The notes under the pieces: generated by a model | The model's input: only the letters and a program-made list of their open reading frames with translations | What the model was told of the DNA's origin: nothing | The model's database searches: none | Position numbers and translations under genes: made by a program | Shown: in pieces, positions 42,569-51,838 of the stretch | Layout: every line of letters begins with the position of its first letter | Numbering within the stretch: position 1 is the first letter of the stretch | NCBI RefSeq assembly: GCF_900156415.1 | Contig: NZ_FTNM01000001.1 | Coordinates: 682,001-746,000, forward strand | Direction: 5' to 3' | DNA: 64,000 bases | From: Pontibacter lucknowensis | Lineage (GTDB): Bacteria > Bacteroidota > Bacteroidia > Cytophagales > Hymenobacteraceae

Positions 42569-43024
42569 ATGCAATCTACCGCCCCAACACCCGAGCTATA
42601 CCTGACCGAGCTGCCTGAAGAGCGGCAGCAAATCATGGCTGACTTAAGAGCTGTAATTCTCAGGCATATACCCACTGGTTTCGAAGAAGTGATGGGCTAT
42701 GGCATGTTAGGCTACGCCGTTCCCCACACCTTATACCCAGCCGGCTATCATTGCGACCCAAAACAGCCGCTTCCTTTTATGGGCATCGCTTCGCAGAAGA
42801 ACCACATCGCCGTTTACCACATGGGCATCTATGCCGATGAAGTGCTCCTGAATTGGTTTAAAGAAGAATACCCCAGGCATAGCAAATTCAAACTCGACAT
42901 GGGCAAAAGCTGTATCCGTTTCAAAAAGGCGGAGCATGTGCCGCTGGCATTGATTGGGGAACTGGCCTCAAAGATGACGCCGCAGGAGTGGATTGAGCTA
43001 TACGAAAGCGTGCTCAAGCGATAA
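42569..43024 (+). CDS. DUF1801 (YdhG-like) domain protein
   Basis: The 151-residue protein matches DUF1801: ERQQIMADLRAVILRHIPTGFEEVMGYGMLGYAVPH, then NHIAVYHMGIYADEVLLNWF and SCIRFKKAEHVPLALIGEL. These frataxin-like-fold proteins have no established role, though YdhG is linked to iron handling. ATG 42569 (MQSTAPTPELYLTELP) was chosen over an upstream in-frame start that overlaps the DUF1697 gene. Confidence 0.85.
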   Translation: MQSTAPTPELYLTELPEERQQIMADLRAVILRHIPTGFEEVMGYGMLGYAVPHTLYPAGYHCDPKQPLPFMGIASQKNHIAVYHMGIYADEVLLNWFKEEYPRHSKFKLDMGKSCIRFKKAEHVPLALIGELASKMTPQEWIELYESVLKR

Positions 43025-43074
43025 AAGCCATACCTTTTCTGCGTTCTTTTGCTGGCTTCTATACCCAAACCCGC

Positions 43075-43082
43075 TATATTTG
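43075..43082 (+). promoter_or_regulatory. -7 promoter element of purN
   Basis: TATATTTG is a perfect TAnnTTTG, followed by CAGC. TTTG at 43048-43051 lies 23 bases upstream. It implies that the upstream TTG at 43049 is not the purN start. Confidence 0.55.
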
Positions 43083-43105
43083 CAGCTTCATTACAAAGCC
43101 TTACT

Positions 43106-43693
43106 TTGGAACGAGCAGCTAAAAAGAATATAGTCATTTTTGCTTCAGGTTCGGGCAGCAATGCACAGCGCCTGATGGAGTACTTCGAGCACCACCCGGA
43201 GATTCGTGTGGCCGCCCTGTTCGCCAACAACCCGAAAGCGTATGCCCTTAAACGAGCCGAGACCTTCCACGTCCCGGCTTTTTTATTTTCCCGTGACGAG
43301 TTTTACAACTCCACTAAAGTGCTGGAGCAGGTACAGTCCTTCCAGCCCGACCTGATTGTGCTGGCGGGCTTCCTGTGGCTAGTGCCGCAGAACTTCCTGA
43401 AGGCCTTCCCAGACCGCATTATCAACATCCACCCTGCCCTGCTGCCCCAGTACGGCGGCAAAGGCATGCATGGCCTCAACGTGCATACGGCCGTTGTTAC
43501 GGCGGGCGATAAGGAATCAGGTATAACCATCCACCGCGTGAATGAAGAGTACGATAAAGGTGAGTTTGTGCTGCAGGAGCGCTGCCCCGTACACCCCGAC
43601 GACACCCCCGAGGATCTGGCAGCCCGCGTACTGCAACTGGAGCACAAATACCTGCCGGAAGTAGTGGAACGTTTGATACTCGAAATGCCCTAG
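43106..43693 (+). CDS. purN: Phosphoribosylglycinamide formyltransferase
   Basis: PurN transfers a formyl group from 10-formyl-THF to GAR in purine synthesis. The 195-residue product shows IVIFASGSGSNAQRLMEYF at the N-terminus, LAGFLWLVPQNFLKAFPDRIINIHPALLPQYGGKGMHGLNVH with catalytic Asn and His, and SGITIHRVNEEYDKG with catalytic Asp. TTG 43106 is chosen because the -7 element is at 43075-43082 and the product then has the normal length. purH follows. Confidence 0.92.
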   Translation: MERAAKKNIVIFASGSGSNAQRLMEYFEHHPEIRVAALFANNPKAYALKRAETFHVPAFLFSRDEFYNSTKVLEQVQSFQPDLIVLAGFLWLVPQNFLKAFPDRIINIHPALLPQYGGKGMHGLNVHTAVVTAGDKESGITIHRVNEEYDKGEFVLQERCPVHPDDTPEDLAARVLQLEHKYLPEVVERLILEMP

Positions 43694-43770
43694 GGCGAAC
43701 CAAGTACGTTACGCGAGCATCGGCATATAAACTATTAAAGAATTAGCACATTAAAAACAGCCCATACCCT

Positions 43771-45294
43771 ATGCAATCTGTTAAAATCAAATCCGCACTT
43801 ATCTCGGTTTACTACAAAGACCGTCTCGAGCCACTGGTAGAGCTCCTGAAGCAGCACAATGTCACCATCTACTCCACAGGCGGCACACAGGCTTTTCTTG
43901 AAGAGCAAGGTGCTGACGTAGTGGCCGTAGAAGACCTGACTGCTTATCCTTCTATTTTCGGTGGTCGCGTGAAGACGCTGCACCCGAAAGTGTTTGGTGG
44001 CATCCTGCACCGCCGTGCCAACGAGAGCGACCTGTCTGAGCGTGAGCAGTACGAGATCCCGCCAATCGACCTCGTAGTGGTTGACCTATACCCTTTTGAG
44101 GAGACAGTGGCATCGGGTGCATCAGAAGCGGATGTGATTGAGAAAATTGACATTGGCGGTATTTCCCTCATCAGAGCGGCAGCCAAAAACTTTCAGGACG
44201 TGCTGATCGTGTCTTCGCGCGAGCAGTACGACGAAGTGGTGGAACTTTTGAAAGAAAAAGACGGTGCAACAGAGCTGGCAGACCGCAAGCGTTTCGCAGC
44301 CAAGGCTTTTGACATTTCCTCAAACTACGACACGCACATCTTCAACTACCTGAGCAAAGAGCAGGATATCCACGTGTTCAAGCAGAGTGTGCGTGAGGCC
44401 ACGCCGCTACGCTATGGTGAAAACCCGCACCAGCAAGCGACGTTTTTCGGCAAGCTGGAAGACCTGTTTGAGCAACTTAACGGCAAGCAGCTCTCTTACA
44501 ACAACCTAGTAGACGTAGACGCTGCCGTAGCACTGGGCGCTGAGTTCGAAGAACCGGCTGTGGCTATTCTGAAGCATACCAATGCCTGCGGTTGCGCTAC
44601 CGGTGAAAACATCAAAGAAGCCTACCTGAATGCACTTTCTACAGACCCGGTTTCTGCTTTTGGCGGTGTAATCATTGCCAACAGAACCATCGACCTGGGT
44701 GCTGCCGAGGAGCTGAACAAGCTTTTTTTCGAGGTACTGATCGCCCCGGATTTCGACGCTGACGCACTTGACCTATTGCGCACTAAGAAGAACCGCATTC
44801 TGCTTAAACAAAAGCCTGTAGAGTTGCCAGCCAAGCAGTTTAAAACCCTGCTTAACGGTGTGATCGAGCAGGACAAAGACCTGAAAACTGAGACAGAGGC
44901 CGATTTCAAAACAGTTACTAAGCGTGAGCCTTCAGCAGAGGAGAAAAAGGCTTTAGTATTTGCAGCCAAGGTTTGCAAGCACACCAAGTCTAACACTATT
45001 GTATTTGCTACCGACAAAATGATGATTTCGAGCGGTGTGGGCCAGACCTCCCGTGTAGACGCCCTGCGCCAGGCCATCGAGAAAGCAAAGGGCTTCGGCT
45101 TTGACCTCAGCAACACTGTTATGGCCTCCGACGCGTTCTTCCCGTTCCCGGACTGTGTAGAGATTGCCGACCAGGCGGGTATAAAAGCCGTGGTGCAGCC
45201 GGGTGGCTCTATCAAAGATCAGGACTCGATTGACTACTGCGACGCCCACAACATGGCGATGGTGATGACAGGCGTGCGTCATTTCAAGCACTAA
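43771..45294 (+). CDS. purH: Bifunctional AICAR transformylase / IMP cyclohydrolase
   Basis: The 507-residue enzyme performs the last two steps of IMP synthesis. The N-terminal MGS-like cyclohydrolase domain (ISVYYKDRLEPLVELLKQHNVTIYSTGGT, with SIFGGRVKTLHPKVFGGIL) spans about residues 1-190. The transformylase domain follows with LRYGENPHQ, KHTNACGCATG and PVSAFGGVIIANR, ending SIKDQDSIDYCDAHNMAMVMTGVRHFKH. It lies 77 bases after purN in the same direction and has a strong terminator. Confidence 0.96.
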   Translation: MQSVKIKSALISVYYKDRLEPLVELLKQHNVTIYSTGGTQAFLEEQGADVVAVEDLTAYPSIFGGRVKTLHPKVFGGILHRRANESDLSEREQYEIPPIDLVVVDLYPFEETVASGASEADVIEKIDIGGISLIRAAAKNFQDVLIVSSREQYDEVVELLKEKDGATELADRKRFAAKAFDISSNYDTHIFNYLSKEQDIHVFKQSVREATPLRYGENPHQQATFFGKLEDLFEQLNGKQLSYNNLVDVDAAVALGAEFEEPAVAILKHTNACGCATGENIKEAYLNALSTDPVSAFGGVIIANRTIDLGAAEELNKLFFEVLIAPDFDADALDLLRTKKNRILLKQKPVELPAKQFKTLLNGVIEQDKDLKTETEADFKTVTKREPSAEEKKALVFAAKVCKHTKSNTIVFATDKMMISSGVGQTSRVDALRQAIEKAKGFGFDLSNTVMASDAFFPFPDCVEIADQAGIKAVVQPGGSIKDQDSIDYCDAHNMAMVMTGVRHFKH

Positions 45295-45316
45295 GCAGAT
45301 ATAGCCTCTGCAATCT

Positions 45317-45348
45317 AAAAAGCCTCACCCAAATGGGTGAGGCTTTTT
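45317..45348 (+). terminator. Terminator after purH
   Basis: AAAAAGCCTCACCC and GGGTGAGGCTTTTT form a perfect 14-base stem with loop AAAT. Confidence 0.92.
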
Positions 45349-45487
45349 ACTTAGCGCACTATCCAATTTTATACCTATACCTGCGTTATGTAGGTCATCA
45401 AAGAGAATTGTATGGAACGTGGGCAAGAAAAAAATTGAAAACTTTTACCTGTTCCGCCTCAGCATTATTAATTCCGCTGAAAATCAC

Positions 45488-45495
45488 TAATTTTG
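45488..45495 (+). promoter_or_regulatory. -7 promoter element of the mre operon
   Basis: TAATTTTG is a perfect TAnnTTTG followed by CGG, 73 bases before mreB. The -33 region is not clear. Upstream of it, at 45369-45382, TATACCT occurs twice in tandem. Confidence 0.55.
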
Positions 45496-45567
45496 CGGCT
45501 AGTTTTTGATTAGAAATATTGTATATTAAACATATAACAGGCAGCCGCACGCCTTTACAAACTAAGA

Positions 45568-46593
45568 ATGGGACTATTTAACTTTCTTACCAGCGATATA
45601 GCCATTGACTTGGGTACCGCCAATACCCTGATTATTCATAACGATAAGATTGTGGTGGACGAGCCGTCCATCATCGCCGTGGATCGCACCACGGGTCGTG
45701 TACTCGCTATTGGTCGCAACGCCATGCAAATGCACGAAAAAACCCACGAGAACATCAAGACTATTCGTCCGCTGAAAGACGGTGTGATCGCCGACTTCCA
45801 CGCCGCCGAGGAGATGATTCGTGGCATGATCAAGATGATTGACACGGGTCGCCGCTTGTTCCAGCCTTCGCACCGCATGGTAATTTGTATCCCATCAGGT
45901 ATAACCGAGGTGGAGAAACGAGCCGTGCGTGACTCAGCCCAGCATGCCGGTGCCAAAGAGGTATGGATGATCCAGGAGCCAATGGCTGCCGCCATAGGTA
46001 TAGGCATCGACGTGGAGCAGCCGATCGGCTCCATGATTGTGGATATCGGGGGTGGTACTACTGAGATCGCTGTAGTGGCCCTTTCGGGTATCGTGTGCGA
46101 CCAGTCTATCCGCATTGCCGGCGACGTGTTCACCAAAGACATTCTGGACTACATGCGCCGCCAGCATAACCTGCTGATAGGTGAGCGCTCTGCCGAGAAG
46201 ATCAAGATCGAGGTTGGCTCTGCGCTGACAGAGTTGGAGAACCCACCGGCTGACTACGAGATCCGTGGTCGTGACCTGATGACAGGTATACCAAAGGTGA
46301 TCAAGGTGACTTATCAGGAGATTGCTATTGCGCTGGACAAGTCGGTGTCGAAGATCGAGGAAGCGGTACTGAAGGCGCTGGAAATCGCTCCGCCGGAGCT
46401 GTCTGCCGACATATATGACAACGGTATCCACCTGACAGGCGGTGGTGCCTTGCTGCGCGGCTTCGACAAGCGTCTGGCTGCCAAAACCAAGCTGCCGATC
46501 CACATTGCCGAAGACCCGCTTAGAGCGGTGGTGCGCGGCACAGGAGCGGCCATCAAAAACTTAGAAGGCTTCAAGAACGTCCTGCTGACCTAG
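45568..46593 (+). CDS. mreB: Rod-shape-determining actin homologue MreB
   Basis: The 341-residue protein is bacterial actin. It shows phosphate loop 1 (AIDLGTANTLI), the connecting RPLKDGVIADFHAAEEMI, phosphate loop 2 (MIVDIGGGTTEIAVVALSG) and the adenosine motif GIHLTGGGALLRGFDKRLA. MreB filaments guide the elongasome that builds the lateral cell wall. It is the first gene of mreBCD-mrdA-rodA; mreC begins nine bases after its stop. Confidence 0.97.
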   Translation: MGLFNFLTSDIAIDLGTANTLIIHNDKIVVDEPSIIAVDRTTGRVLAIGRNAMQMHEKTHENIKTIRPLKDGVIADFHAAEEMIRGMIKMIDTGRRLFQPSHRMVICIPSGITEVEKRAVRDSAQHAGAKEVWMIQEPMAAAIGIGIDVEQPIGSMIVDIGGGTTEIAVVALSGIVCDQSIRIAGDVFTKDILDYMRRQHNLLIGERSAEKIKIEVGSALTELENPPADYEIRGRDLMTGIPKVIKVTYQEIAIALDKSVSKIEEAVLKALEIAPPELSADIYDNGIHLTGGGALLRGFDKRLAAKTKLPIHIAEDPLRAVVRGTGAAIKNLEGFKNVLLT

Positions 46594-46602
46594 TAGTACC
46601 GC

Positions 46603-47466
46603 ATGCGGAATCTATTTGCTTTTATATACCGGTTCCGTGCGTTCCTTATATTCGTGCTGCTGGAGGCGCTGTGCATCTTCCTGATCGTGCGCTACAACAC
46701 GTACCAGGGAGCTGCCATGTTCAACTCCGCCAACACCTATGTAGGACGTGTACTGGAGTTTCAGAGTGGTGTAACCGACTACTTCCGGCTGGCGTCTGTT
46801 AACAGCACGCTGGCACAGGAGAATGCCGTCCTGCGCCAGCAGCTAATGTATTACAGGCAGGAAGCCGATGCGGACAGCACCGATCAGCTCGACACAACCT
46901 ATTACGCCGCTTCCGATTCCTCCAAGTCAGAGCCCTTTATTTTGCATGCCGGTCGGGTGATCAACAACTCGGTACGCCGCACCAACAACTACCTGACACT
47001 CGCTGCAGGCAGTTTGGATGGGGTAAAACCAGGTATGGGCGTTATTTCCCCGAATGGCGCCGTGGGGCGTGTGAAGACGGTTTCACGGCATTACGCGACA
47101 GTTACCTCGCTGCTGCACTCGCAAATGCTGATCTCGGCCAAAATTCAGAAGGACAACACCTTCGGCACGATTAAATGGACAGGTGGTGATTACCGTACCG
47201 CCCTGCTCGACTATATCCCGCTGCACATCAAGCCGGAAATAGGAGATACTGTGGTGACCAGTGGCTATAACACCGTTTTCCCGGAAGGCATCATGGTGGG
47301 CACGATCAGTGAGGTGGAACGCGAGCTTGACAAGAGTTTTTATACCATCCGGGTAAAACTGGCCGTTGACTTTGCACAGCTGTCCTATGTGTACGTGGTT
47401 GAAAACCCACGCAGGCCAGAACAGGATTCACTAGAAGTAGAAGCAGGTATACTCCCCCATGAATAG
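46603..47466 (+). CDS. mreC: Rod-shape-determining protein MreC
   Basis: The 287-residue protein has one membrane helix (residues about 12-32), a coiled coil (about 62-90; VNSTLAQENAVLRQQLMYYRQEAD) and a periplasmic double beta-barrel domain (AGRVINNSVRRTNNYLTLAAGSLDGVKPGMGVISPNGAVGRVKTV). It links MreB and PBP2 across the inner membrane. Its last codons overlap mreD by eight bases. Confidence 0.93.
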   Translation: MRNLFAFIYRFRAFLIFVLLEALCIFLIVRYNTYQGAAMFNSANTYVGRVLEFQSGVTDYFRLASVNSTLAQENAVLRQQLMYYRQEADADSTDQLDTTYYAASDSSKSEPFILHAGRVINNSVRRTNNYLTLAAGSLDGVKPGMGVISPNGAVGRVKTVSRHYATVTSLLHSQMLISAKIQKDNTFGTIKWTGGDYRTALLDYIPLHIKPEIGDTVVTSGYNTVFPEGIMVGTISEVERELDKSFYTIRVKLAVDFAQLSYVYVVENPRRPEQDSLEVEAGILPHE

Positions 47467-47983
47467 CAGCTTAGGTATAAGACATATCGTACAGTTTGTC
47501 GTGTTTGTAGCTTTGCAAATACTGCTGATGGACAGCCTGGTGCTCTTCGGTACCGGCTTCAGCTTTATTTACATTGCTTTCCTGCTGTTCCTGCCCATCA
47601 ACATGAACCGTGTGTTGCTGCTCTTCCTGGGCTTTATAGCCGGATTTGCGGTAGATATTTTTTACGACACCATGGGCATACATGCCGCGGCAAGTGTGTT
47701 GCTGGCTTATTTAAGGCCTTTCATTTTGAACCTTCTCACACCGCGTGATGGTTACGATACCAATGATTCAGTGAACATACATGTGATGGGCTGGCGCTGG
47801 TTTCTGGCTTATGCGCTTACTCTGATTCTGGCGCATCACACGGCTGTCTTCCTGCTGGAAATTTTCAGCCTGGATGGATTATCAGCCGCAGTGCCTAAAA
47901 TTTTACTGAGCGTGTTGTTTACAGGTGTGGTCATGGTGATCCTACAATTACTGTTCTTCTCCCTTAAGAGAGCGAATAGATGA
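47459..47983 (+). CDS. mreD: Rod-shape-determining protein MreD
   Basis: The 174-residue protein has five to six membrane segments with the short loops typical of MreD, including FIAGFAVDIFYDTMGIHAAASVLLAYLRP. It overlaps mreC by eight bases and mrdA by four, consistent with coupled translation in the elongasome operon. Confidence 0.88.
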   Translation: MNSSLGIRHIVQFVVFVALQILLMDSLVLFGTGFSFIYIAFLLFLPINMNRVLLLFLGFIAGFAVDIFYDTMGIHAAASVLLAYLRPFILNLLTPRDGYDTNDSVNIHVMGWRWFLAYALTLILAHHTAVFLLEIFSLDGLSAAVPKILLSVLFTGVVMVILQLLFFSLKRANR

Positions 47984-49809
47984 ATTATCTCGAAAACAGA
48001 AAGTACGTCATACAAGCGATATTCCTGGCAGTAGGCATCGTCTACGCGCTGCGCCTGTTTTACATCCAGGTGGTTGACAGCAGCTACAAGCAGGCTGCCG
48101 AGACGAACGCTATCAAGACGGTTATCCAATACCCTTTCCGGGGACTGATCTACGATCGTAACGGCGATCTGCTGGTGCAGAACACACCCGTGTACGACCT
48201 AATGATCGTGCCTAAAGAGGCCCGTAACATCGACACGCTGCGTCTGGCCAGCATGCTGGATATTACAATCGAAGACGCCCGCGAGCGTTTCAAAAAAGCC
48301 CGTGCCTACTCTTGGGTGAAGCCCTCTATTTTCCAGCAAATGCTGAGCACGGAAGACTTTGCGCATATTCAGGACAACCTGATCGATTTTCCCGGATTTT
48401 ACATTAACGCCCGTACGGCCCGCGGTTACCCGCACCGGAGTCTGGGACATGCGCTTGGCTATATCGCCGAAATAAGCCCCAAACAGCTCGAAGACAGCAC
48501 TTACGCAGGCTACCGCCCCGGCGACTACATCGGCAAGGCAGGTATAGAAATGGCCTATGAAAAATACCTGATGGGCAAACGGGGCGTCAAGTACAAGATG
48601 GTGAACGTGCGCGGCATCGACAAAGGTTCTTTCAAAGATGGTGCTTATGACACCCTCTCTGTGGCTGGTCAGAACATGGTAAGCACCATCGATTTGGATC
48701 TGCAGGCCTATGGCGAACACCTGATGAATGGCGCCAAAGGCAGCATCGTGGCTATTGAGCCGAAGACCGGCGAAATCCTGGCTTATATTTCGGCCCCATT
48801 CTACGACCCGAACCTGTTTACCGGCAAAGACTACGGCAAGAATTACATGACATTGCTGCAGGACCCGGACAAGACCATGTTCAACCGACCGATCATGGCT
48901 GATCGTAACCCGCCAGGCTCTATCTTTAAACTTACGCAGGCCCTTATAGCACTGGAAGATGGGGTTATAAACCCTAACACAACATACGCTTGCAACAAAT
49001 CCCTTGTGAATTGCCACCCACACCCATCGCCACTCGATTTGCGTGGTGCCGTGCAGCACTCTTGCAACCCGTGGTTTTTCCAGGCTTACAAGGCGCTGAT
49101 TAACCAAGGCAAGTCCAAAAATACCTTTACCGATACTTCCCTGGGACTGAAGGACTGGCGCGAGCACGTGCTCACCTTTGGCTTCGGCAAGAAACTGGGC
49201 ATTGACATACCTGGCGAAAAGTCAGGCATCATTGCCTCCACCGATCTGTATGACCGTGTGTATGGCAAGAACCGTTGGAAGTACTCTACCATTTACTCGC
49301 TCAGCATCGGGCAGGGTGAACTTGGTGTAACGCCACTGCAAATGGCGAACTTTATGGCCATTGTCGCTAACAAGGGCTACTACGTAACGCCACACCTCAT
49401 CCGCTCGATTGGCGAGGACGGCAAGCCTTTGGCGGAGAACTACGAGCGCCACTATACTTCCGTAAAGCCACACCACTTCGACCCGATCATTGAAGGTATG
49501 GCCGAAGTAGTGCGTGCTGGTACGGCTCGTCGCGCCAATCTGTCTAAGGTAGGTATAACGGTATGTGGCAAAACAGGTACAGCCCAGAACCCACAAGGCC
49601 CTGACCACGCTGTGTTCGTGGCCTTTGCCCCTATGGAAGACCCTAAGATTGCGATTGCTGTATATGTGGAGCACGGTAAGTGGGGAGGTCAGTCAGCCGC
49701 TCCTATTGCGGGCCTGATGATCGAGAAGTACCTGACAGACACCGTGACGATCAAGGAGCAGGAGAAGTGGGTGTTGAGCCGTGAGTATTTGAACATTAAA
49801 TCGAAGTAA
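47980..49809 (+). CDS. mrdA: Penicillin-binding protein 2, elongasome transpeptidase
   Basis: The 609-residue class B PBP has one N-terminal membrane anchor (about 11-30), a pedestal dimerisation domain with FRGLIYDRNGDLLVQNTPVYDL, and a transpeptidase domain with the SXXK catalytic motif in NPPGSIFKLTQAL (Ser near residue 313), SCN in VQHSCNPWF and KTG in VCGKTGTAQNP near residue 530. It crosslinks peptidoglycan during lateral growth with RodA. The start overlaps the mreD stop (ATGA). Confidence 0.95.
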   Translation: MNYLENRKYVIQAIFLAVGIVYALRLFYIQVVDSSYKQAAETNAIKTVIQYPFRGLIYDRNGDLLVQNTPVYDLMIVPKEARNIDTLRLASMLDITIEDARERFKKARAYSWVKPSIFQQMLSTEDFAHIQDNLIDFPGFYINARTARGYPHRSLGHALGYIAEISPKQLEDSTYAGYRPGDYIGKAGIEMAYEKYLMGKRGVKYKMVNVRGIDKGSFKDGAYDTLSVAGQNMVSTIDLDLQAYGEHLMNGAKGSIVAIEPKTGEILAYISAPFYDPNLFTGKDYGKNYMTLLQDPDKTMFNRPIMADRNPPGSIFKLTQALIALEDGVINPNTTYACNKSLVNCHPHPSPLDLRGAVQHSCNPWFFQAYKALINQGKSKNTFTDTSLGLKDWREHVLTFGFGKKLGIDIPGEKSGIIASTDLYDRVYGKNRWKYSTIYSLSIGQGELGVTPLQMANFMAIVANKGYYVTPHLIRSIGEDGKPLAENYERHYTSVKPHHFDPIIEGMAEVVRAGTARRANLSKVGITVCGKTGTAQNPQGPDHAVFVAFAPMEDPKIAIAVYVEHGKWGGQSAAPIAGLMIEKYLTDTVTIKEQEKWVLSREYLNIKSK

Positions 49810-49812
49810 GGT

Positions 49813-51138
49813 ATGCCAACAGGAGGACAGGGATTACTCAAGGAGAGAGTGGTGCAGCCAAGCAGCCGTCGCCAGACCACGAGCGTATTCGGCAACCTGG
49901 ACTGGTTCACCGTGTTGCTCTACTTTGTGCTGGTTGCGCTAGGCTGGATGAACATCTATGCTGTAGTTTATAGCCCTGACAACGTGGTGAACATCTTCAG
50001 CTTCGACATCAACTCGGGAAGGCAGCTAACGTTTATTGCCACCGGTGTGATTCTGATGATTGTGCTGCTCGTGGTCGATTATAAGGTATACGAGCACCTG
50101 GCTTTCCCCATTTATGGGGGCATTATACTCCTGCTGCTCTTTACGCTGGCAGTAGCCAACCCTGTAGCTGGTTCACGCTCCTGGCTCGATCTGGGAGGTG
50201 GTTTTCGCCTGCAACCTGCAGAGCTAGCTAAGTTTGCCACAGCACTGGCCATATCTAAATATCTGAGTCAAGTGAGTCTGCGCCAGCAGAAGATGAAAGA
50301 CCAGATGATTCTGGCTGCCATCACCTTTCTGCCAGCGGTTATTATCATCCTGCAGAATGAGACAGGCTCTGCACTCGTGTTTGGTGCTTTTATATTAGCT
50401 TTCTTCCGCGAAGGCATGTCGCCGCTGATCCTTATTATTGGCGGCTCAGCAGCGGCTATTTTTATCCTGACGTTGCTTGTGCCTAAGCTGTACCTGCTAA
50501 TTGGCATCGCCGCGCTCATGGGTCTGGCCATGTTCCTGGATTATCGTCTGATGCGCCGCTTCAAGACCATGATCGCACTTTTTGTGCTGGTGATAGGCAT
50601 GGTGTTTAGTGTAGACTATTTCGTAAATGACGTACTGCAGCCACACCAGCAGAACCGTATTAAGGCACTTATTAACCCAGAGGCCGATCCATTGGGCTAT
50701 GGCTGGAACGTGACACAATCCAAGATCGCAATCGGCTCTGGCGGTTTCTGGGGCAAGGGCTTTCTGGAAGGCACGCAGACCAAGTTCGACTTCGTGCCCG
50801 AGCAGAGCACCGACTTCATCTTCTGCACCATCGGTGAAGAGCATGGTTGGGTGGGAAGCACCATCCTGATAGCGCTCTTTCTGCTGCTCATGATGCGCAT
50901 CGTGTACATTGCCGAGCGGCAGAAGTCCGTCTTTGGCCGTACCTACGGCTACTGTGTCGTGTCGGTCATCTTCTTCCACTTCGTCATCAACGTGGGCATG
51001 ACCATTGGTCTGGCGCCAGTGGTAGGTATACCGCTGCCTTTCTTCAGCTACGGCGGTTCCTCGCTGTGGTCGTTTACCATCCTGCTGTTTATTCTGCTGG
51101 CCATTGATGCGAACAGGAACAGGGAGTTGGTGCGATAA
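49813..51138 (+). CDS. rodA: Rod-shape-determining glycosyltransferase RodA
   Basis: The 441-residue SEDS protein has about ten membrane segments and the family motifs SRSWLDLGGGFRLQPAELAKFATALAIS (about residue 115-142), QNETGSALVFGAFILAFFREG, GYGWNVTQSKIAIGSGGFWGKGFLEGTQTKFDFVPEQSTDFIFCTIGEEHGW and GIPLPFFSYGGSSLW. It polymerises lipid II with PBP2. It starts three bases after the mrdA stop. A loop of roughly 90 extra residues (after about 190) is more hydrophobic than in E. coli RodA, as seen in other Bacteroidota. Confidence 0.95.
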   Translation: MPTGGQGLLKERVVQPSSRRQTTSVFGNLDWFTVLLYFVLVALGWMNIYAVVYSPDNVVNIFSFDINSGRQLTFIATGVILMIVLLVVDYKVYEHLAFPIYGGIILLLLFTLAVANPVAGSRSWLDLGGGFRLQPAELAKFATALAISKYLSQVSLRQQKMKDQMILAAITFLPAVIIILQNETGSALVFGAFILAFFREGMSPLILIIGGSAAAIFILTLLVPKLYLLIGIAALMGLAMFLDYRLMRRFKTMIALFVLVIGMVFSVDYFVNDVLQPHQQNRIKALINPEADPLGYGWNVTQSKIAIGSGGFWGKGFLEGTQTKFDFVPEQSTDFIFCTIGEEHGWVGSTILIALFLLLMMRIVYIAERQKSVFGRTYGYCVVSVIFFHFVINVGMTIGLAPVVGIPLPFFSYGGSSLWSFTILLFILLAIDANRNRELVR

Positions 51139-51170
51139 GGTTTAGCCTTATATCCTGGAGCAAAATTTTC

Positions 51171-51212
51171 AAGTCCGTGCAGAAGCATGCCTGCTGTACG
51201 GACTTCCTTTTT
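51171..51212 (+). terminator. Terminator of the mre-rod operon
   Basis: AAGTCCGT (51171-51178) and ACGGACTT (51198-51205) with an inner GCAG/CTGC-type pairing, followed by CCTTTTTT. The 51213-51437 stretch beyond it shows no gene. Confidence 0.8.
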
Positions 51213-51437
51213 TATCCCGCTCTTCAACCAAAGGGGCCATACATTACAGAAAAGTAAAGCATACTTTCAAAGCACTTCTACCTCCAATAGTTTGGTCCTT
51301 AGAAAACGGCTGTTCACTAAATTGCTGTAGGCTGAAATAGCTTACTGAAAGCATATAACGTTAACATTTAGTAGTTCCCTCGCATACCAGTTACTGCAGC
51401 TAGAGACGAGTTACAGCCAACTTTAAAACCAAACAAA

Positions 51438-51719
51438 ATGCCTAAGTATGTAATTGAAAGAGAAGTTCCGGGCGCTGGTAATCTAACGCAGGAGCAGTTA
51501 CAGTCCATTTCACAGACTTCCTGTGGTGTCCTGGATAATATGGGCCCCAAAATACAGTGGGTACACAGTTATGTGACGGATGACAAGATCTATTGCATTT
51601 ACAATGCGCCAGACGAAGAAACGGTGCGGGAACACGCAAAGCAAGGTGGTTTCCCAGCAAACTCTGTAAAAAGAGTGCATGCCATGATAGATCCGGTCAC
51701 CGCAGAACAACCAGCTTAG
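51438..51719 (+). CDS. DUF4242 (SCO4226-like) family protein
   Basis: The 93-residue protein matches DUF4242: PKYVIEREVPGAGNLTQEQLQSISQTSCGVLDNMGPKIQWVHSYVTDDKIYCIYNAPDEETVREHAKQGGFPANSVKRVHAMIDP. A Streptomyces member (SCO4226) is a nickel-binding protein with a ferredoxin-like fold; whether this homologue binds metal is unknown. It stands alone between the mre operon and a convergent gene. Confidence 0.85.
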   Translation: MPKYVIEREVPGAGNLTQEQLQSISQTSCGVLDNMGPKIQWVHSYVTDDKIYCIYNAPDEETVREHAKQGGFPANSVKRVHAMIDPVTAEQPA

Positions 51720-51787
51720 TAAGCTTCAGTTCTGACAAGAGCTACTGTGACCCGCTATACAGGTATGTGTTAGCTGAGCACAGGTAG

Positions 51788-51838
51788 CAGGTATAGCTTT
51801 GTCTTATCTGCCCGATAGTACTTCAGGCGCTATACCTG
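51788..51838. repeat. Inverted pair of AGGTATA motifs between convergent genes
   Basis: CAGGTATAGC (51788-51797) and GCTATACCTG (51829-51838) are perfect 10-base inverted repeats 31 bases apart, the second inside the last codons of the TcmP-like gene. A further AGGTATA lies at about 51847. It is in terminator position for both converging genes but has no T-run. Confidence 0.7.
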
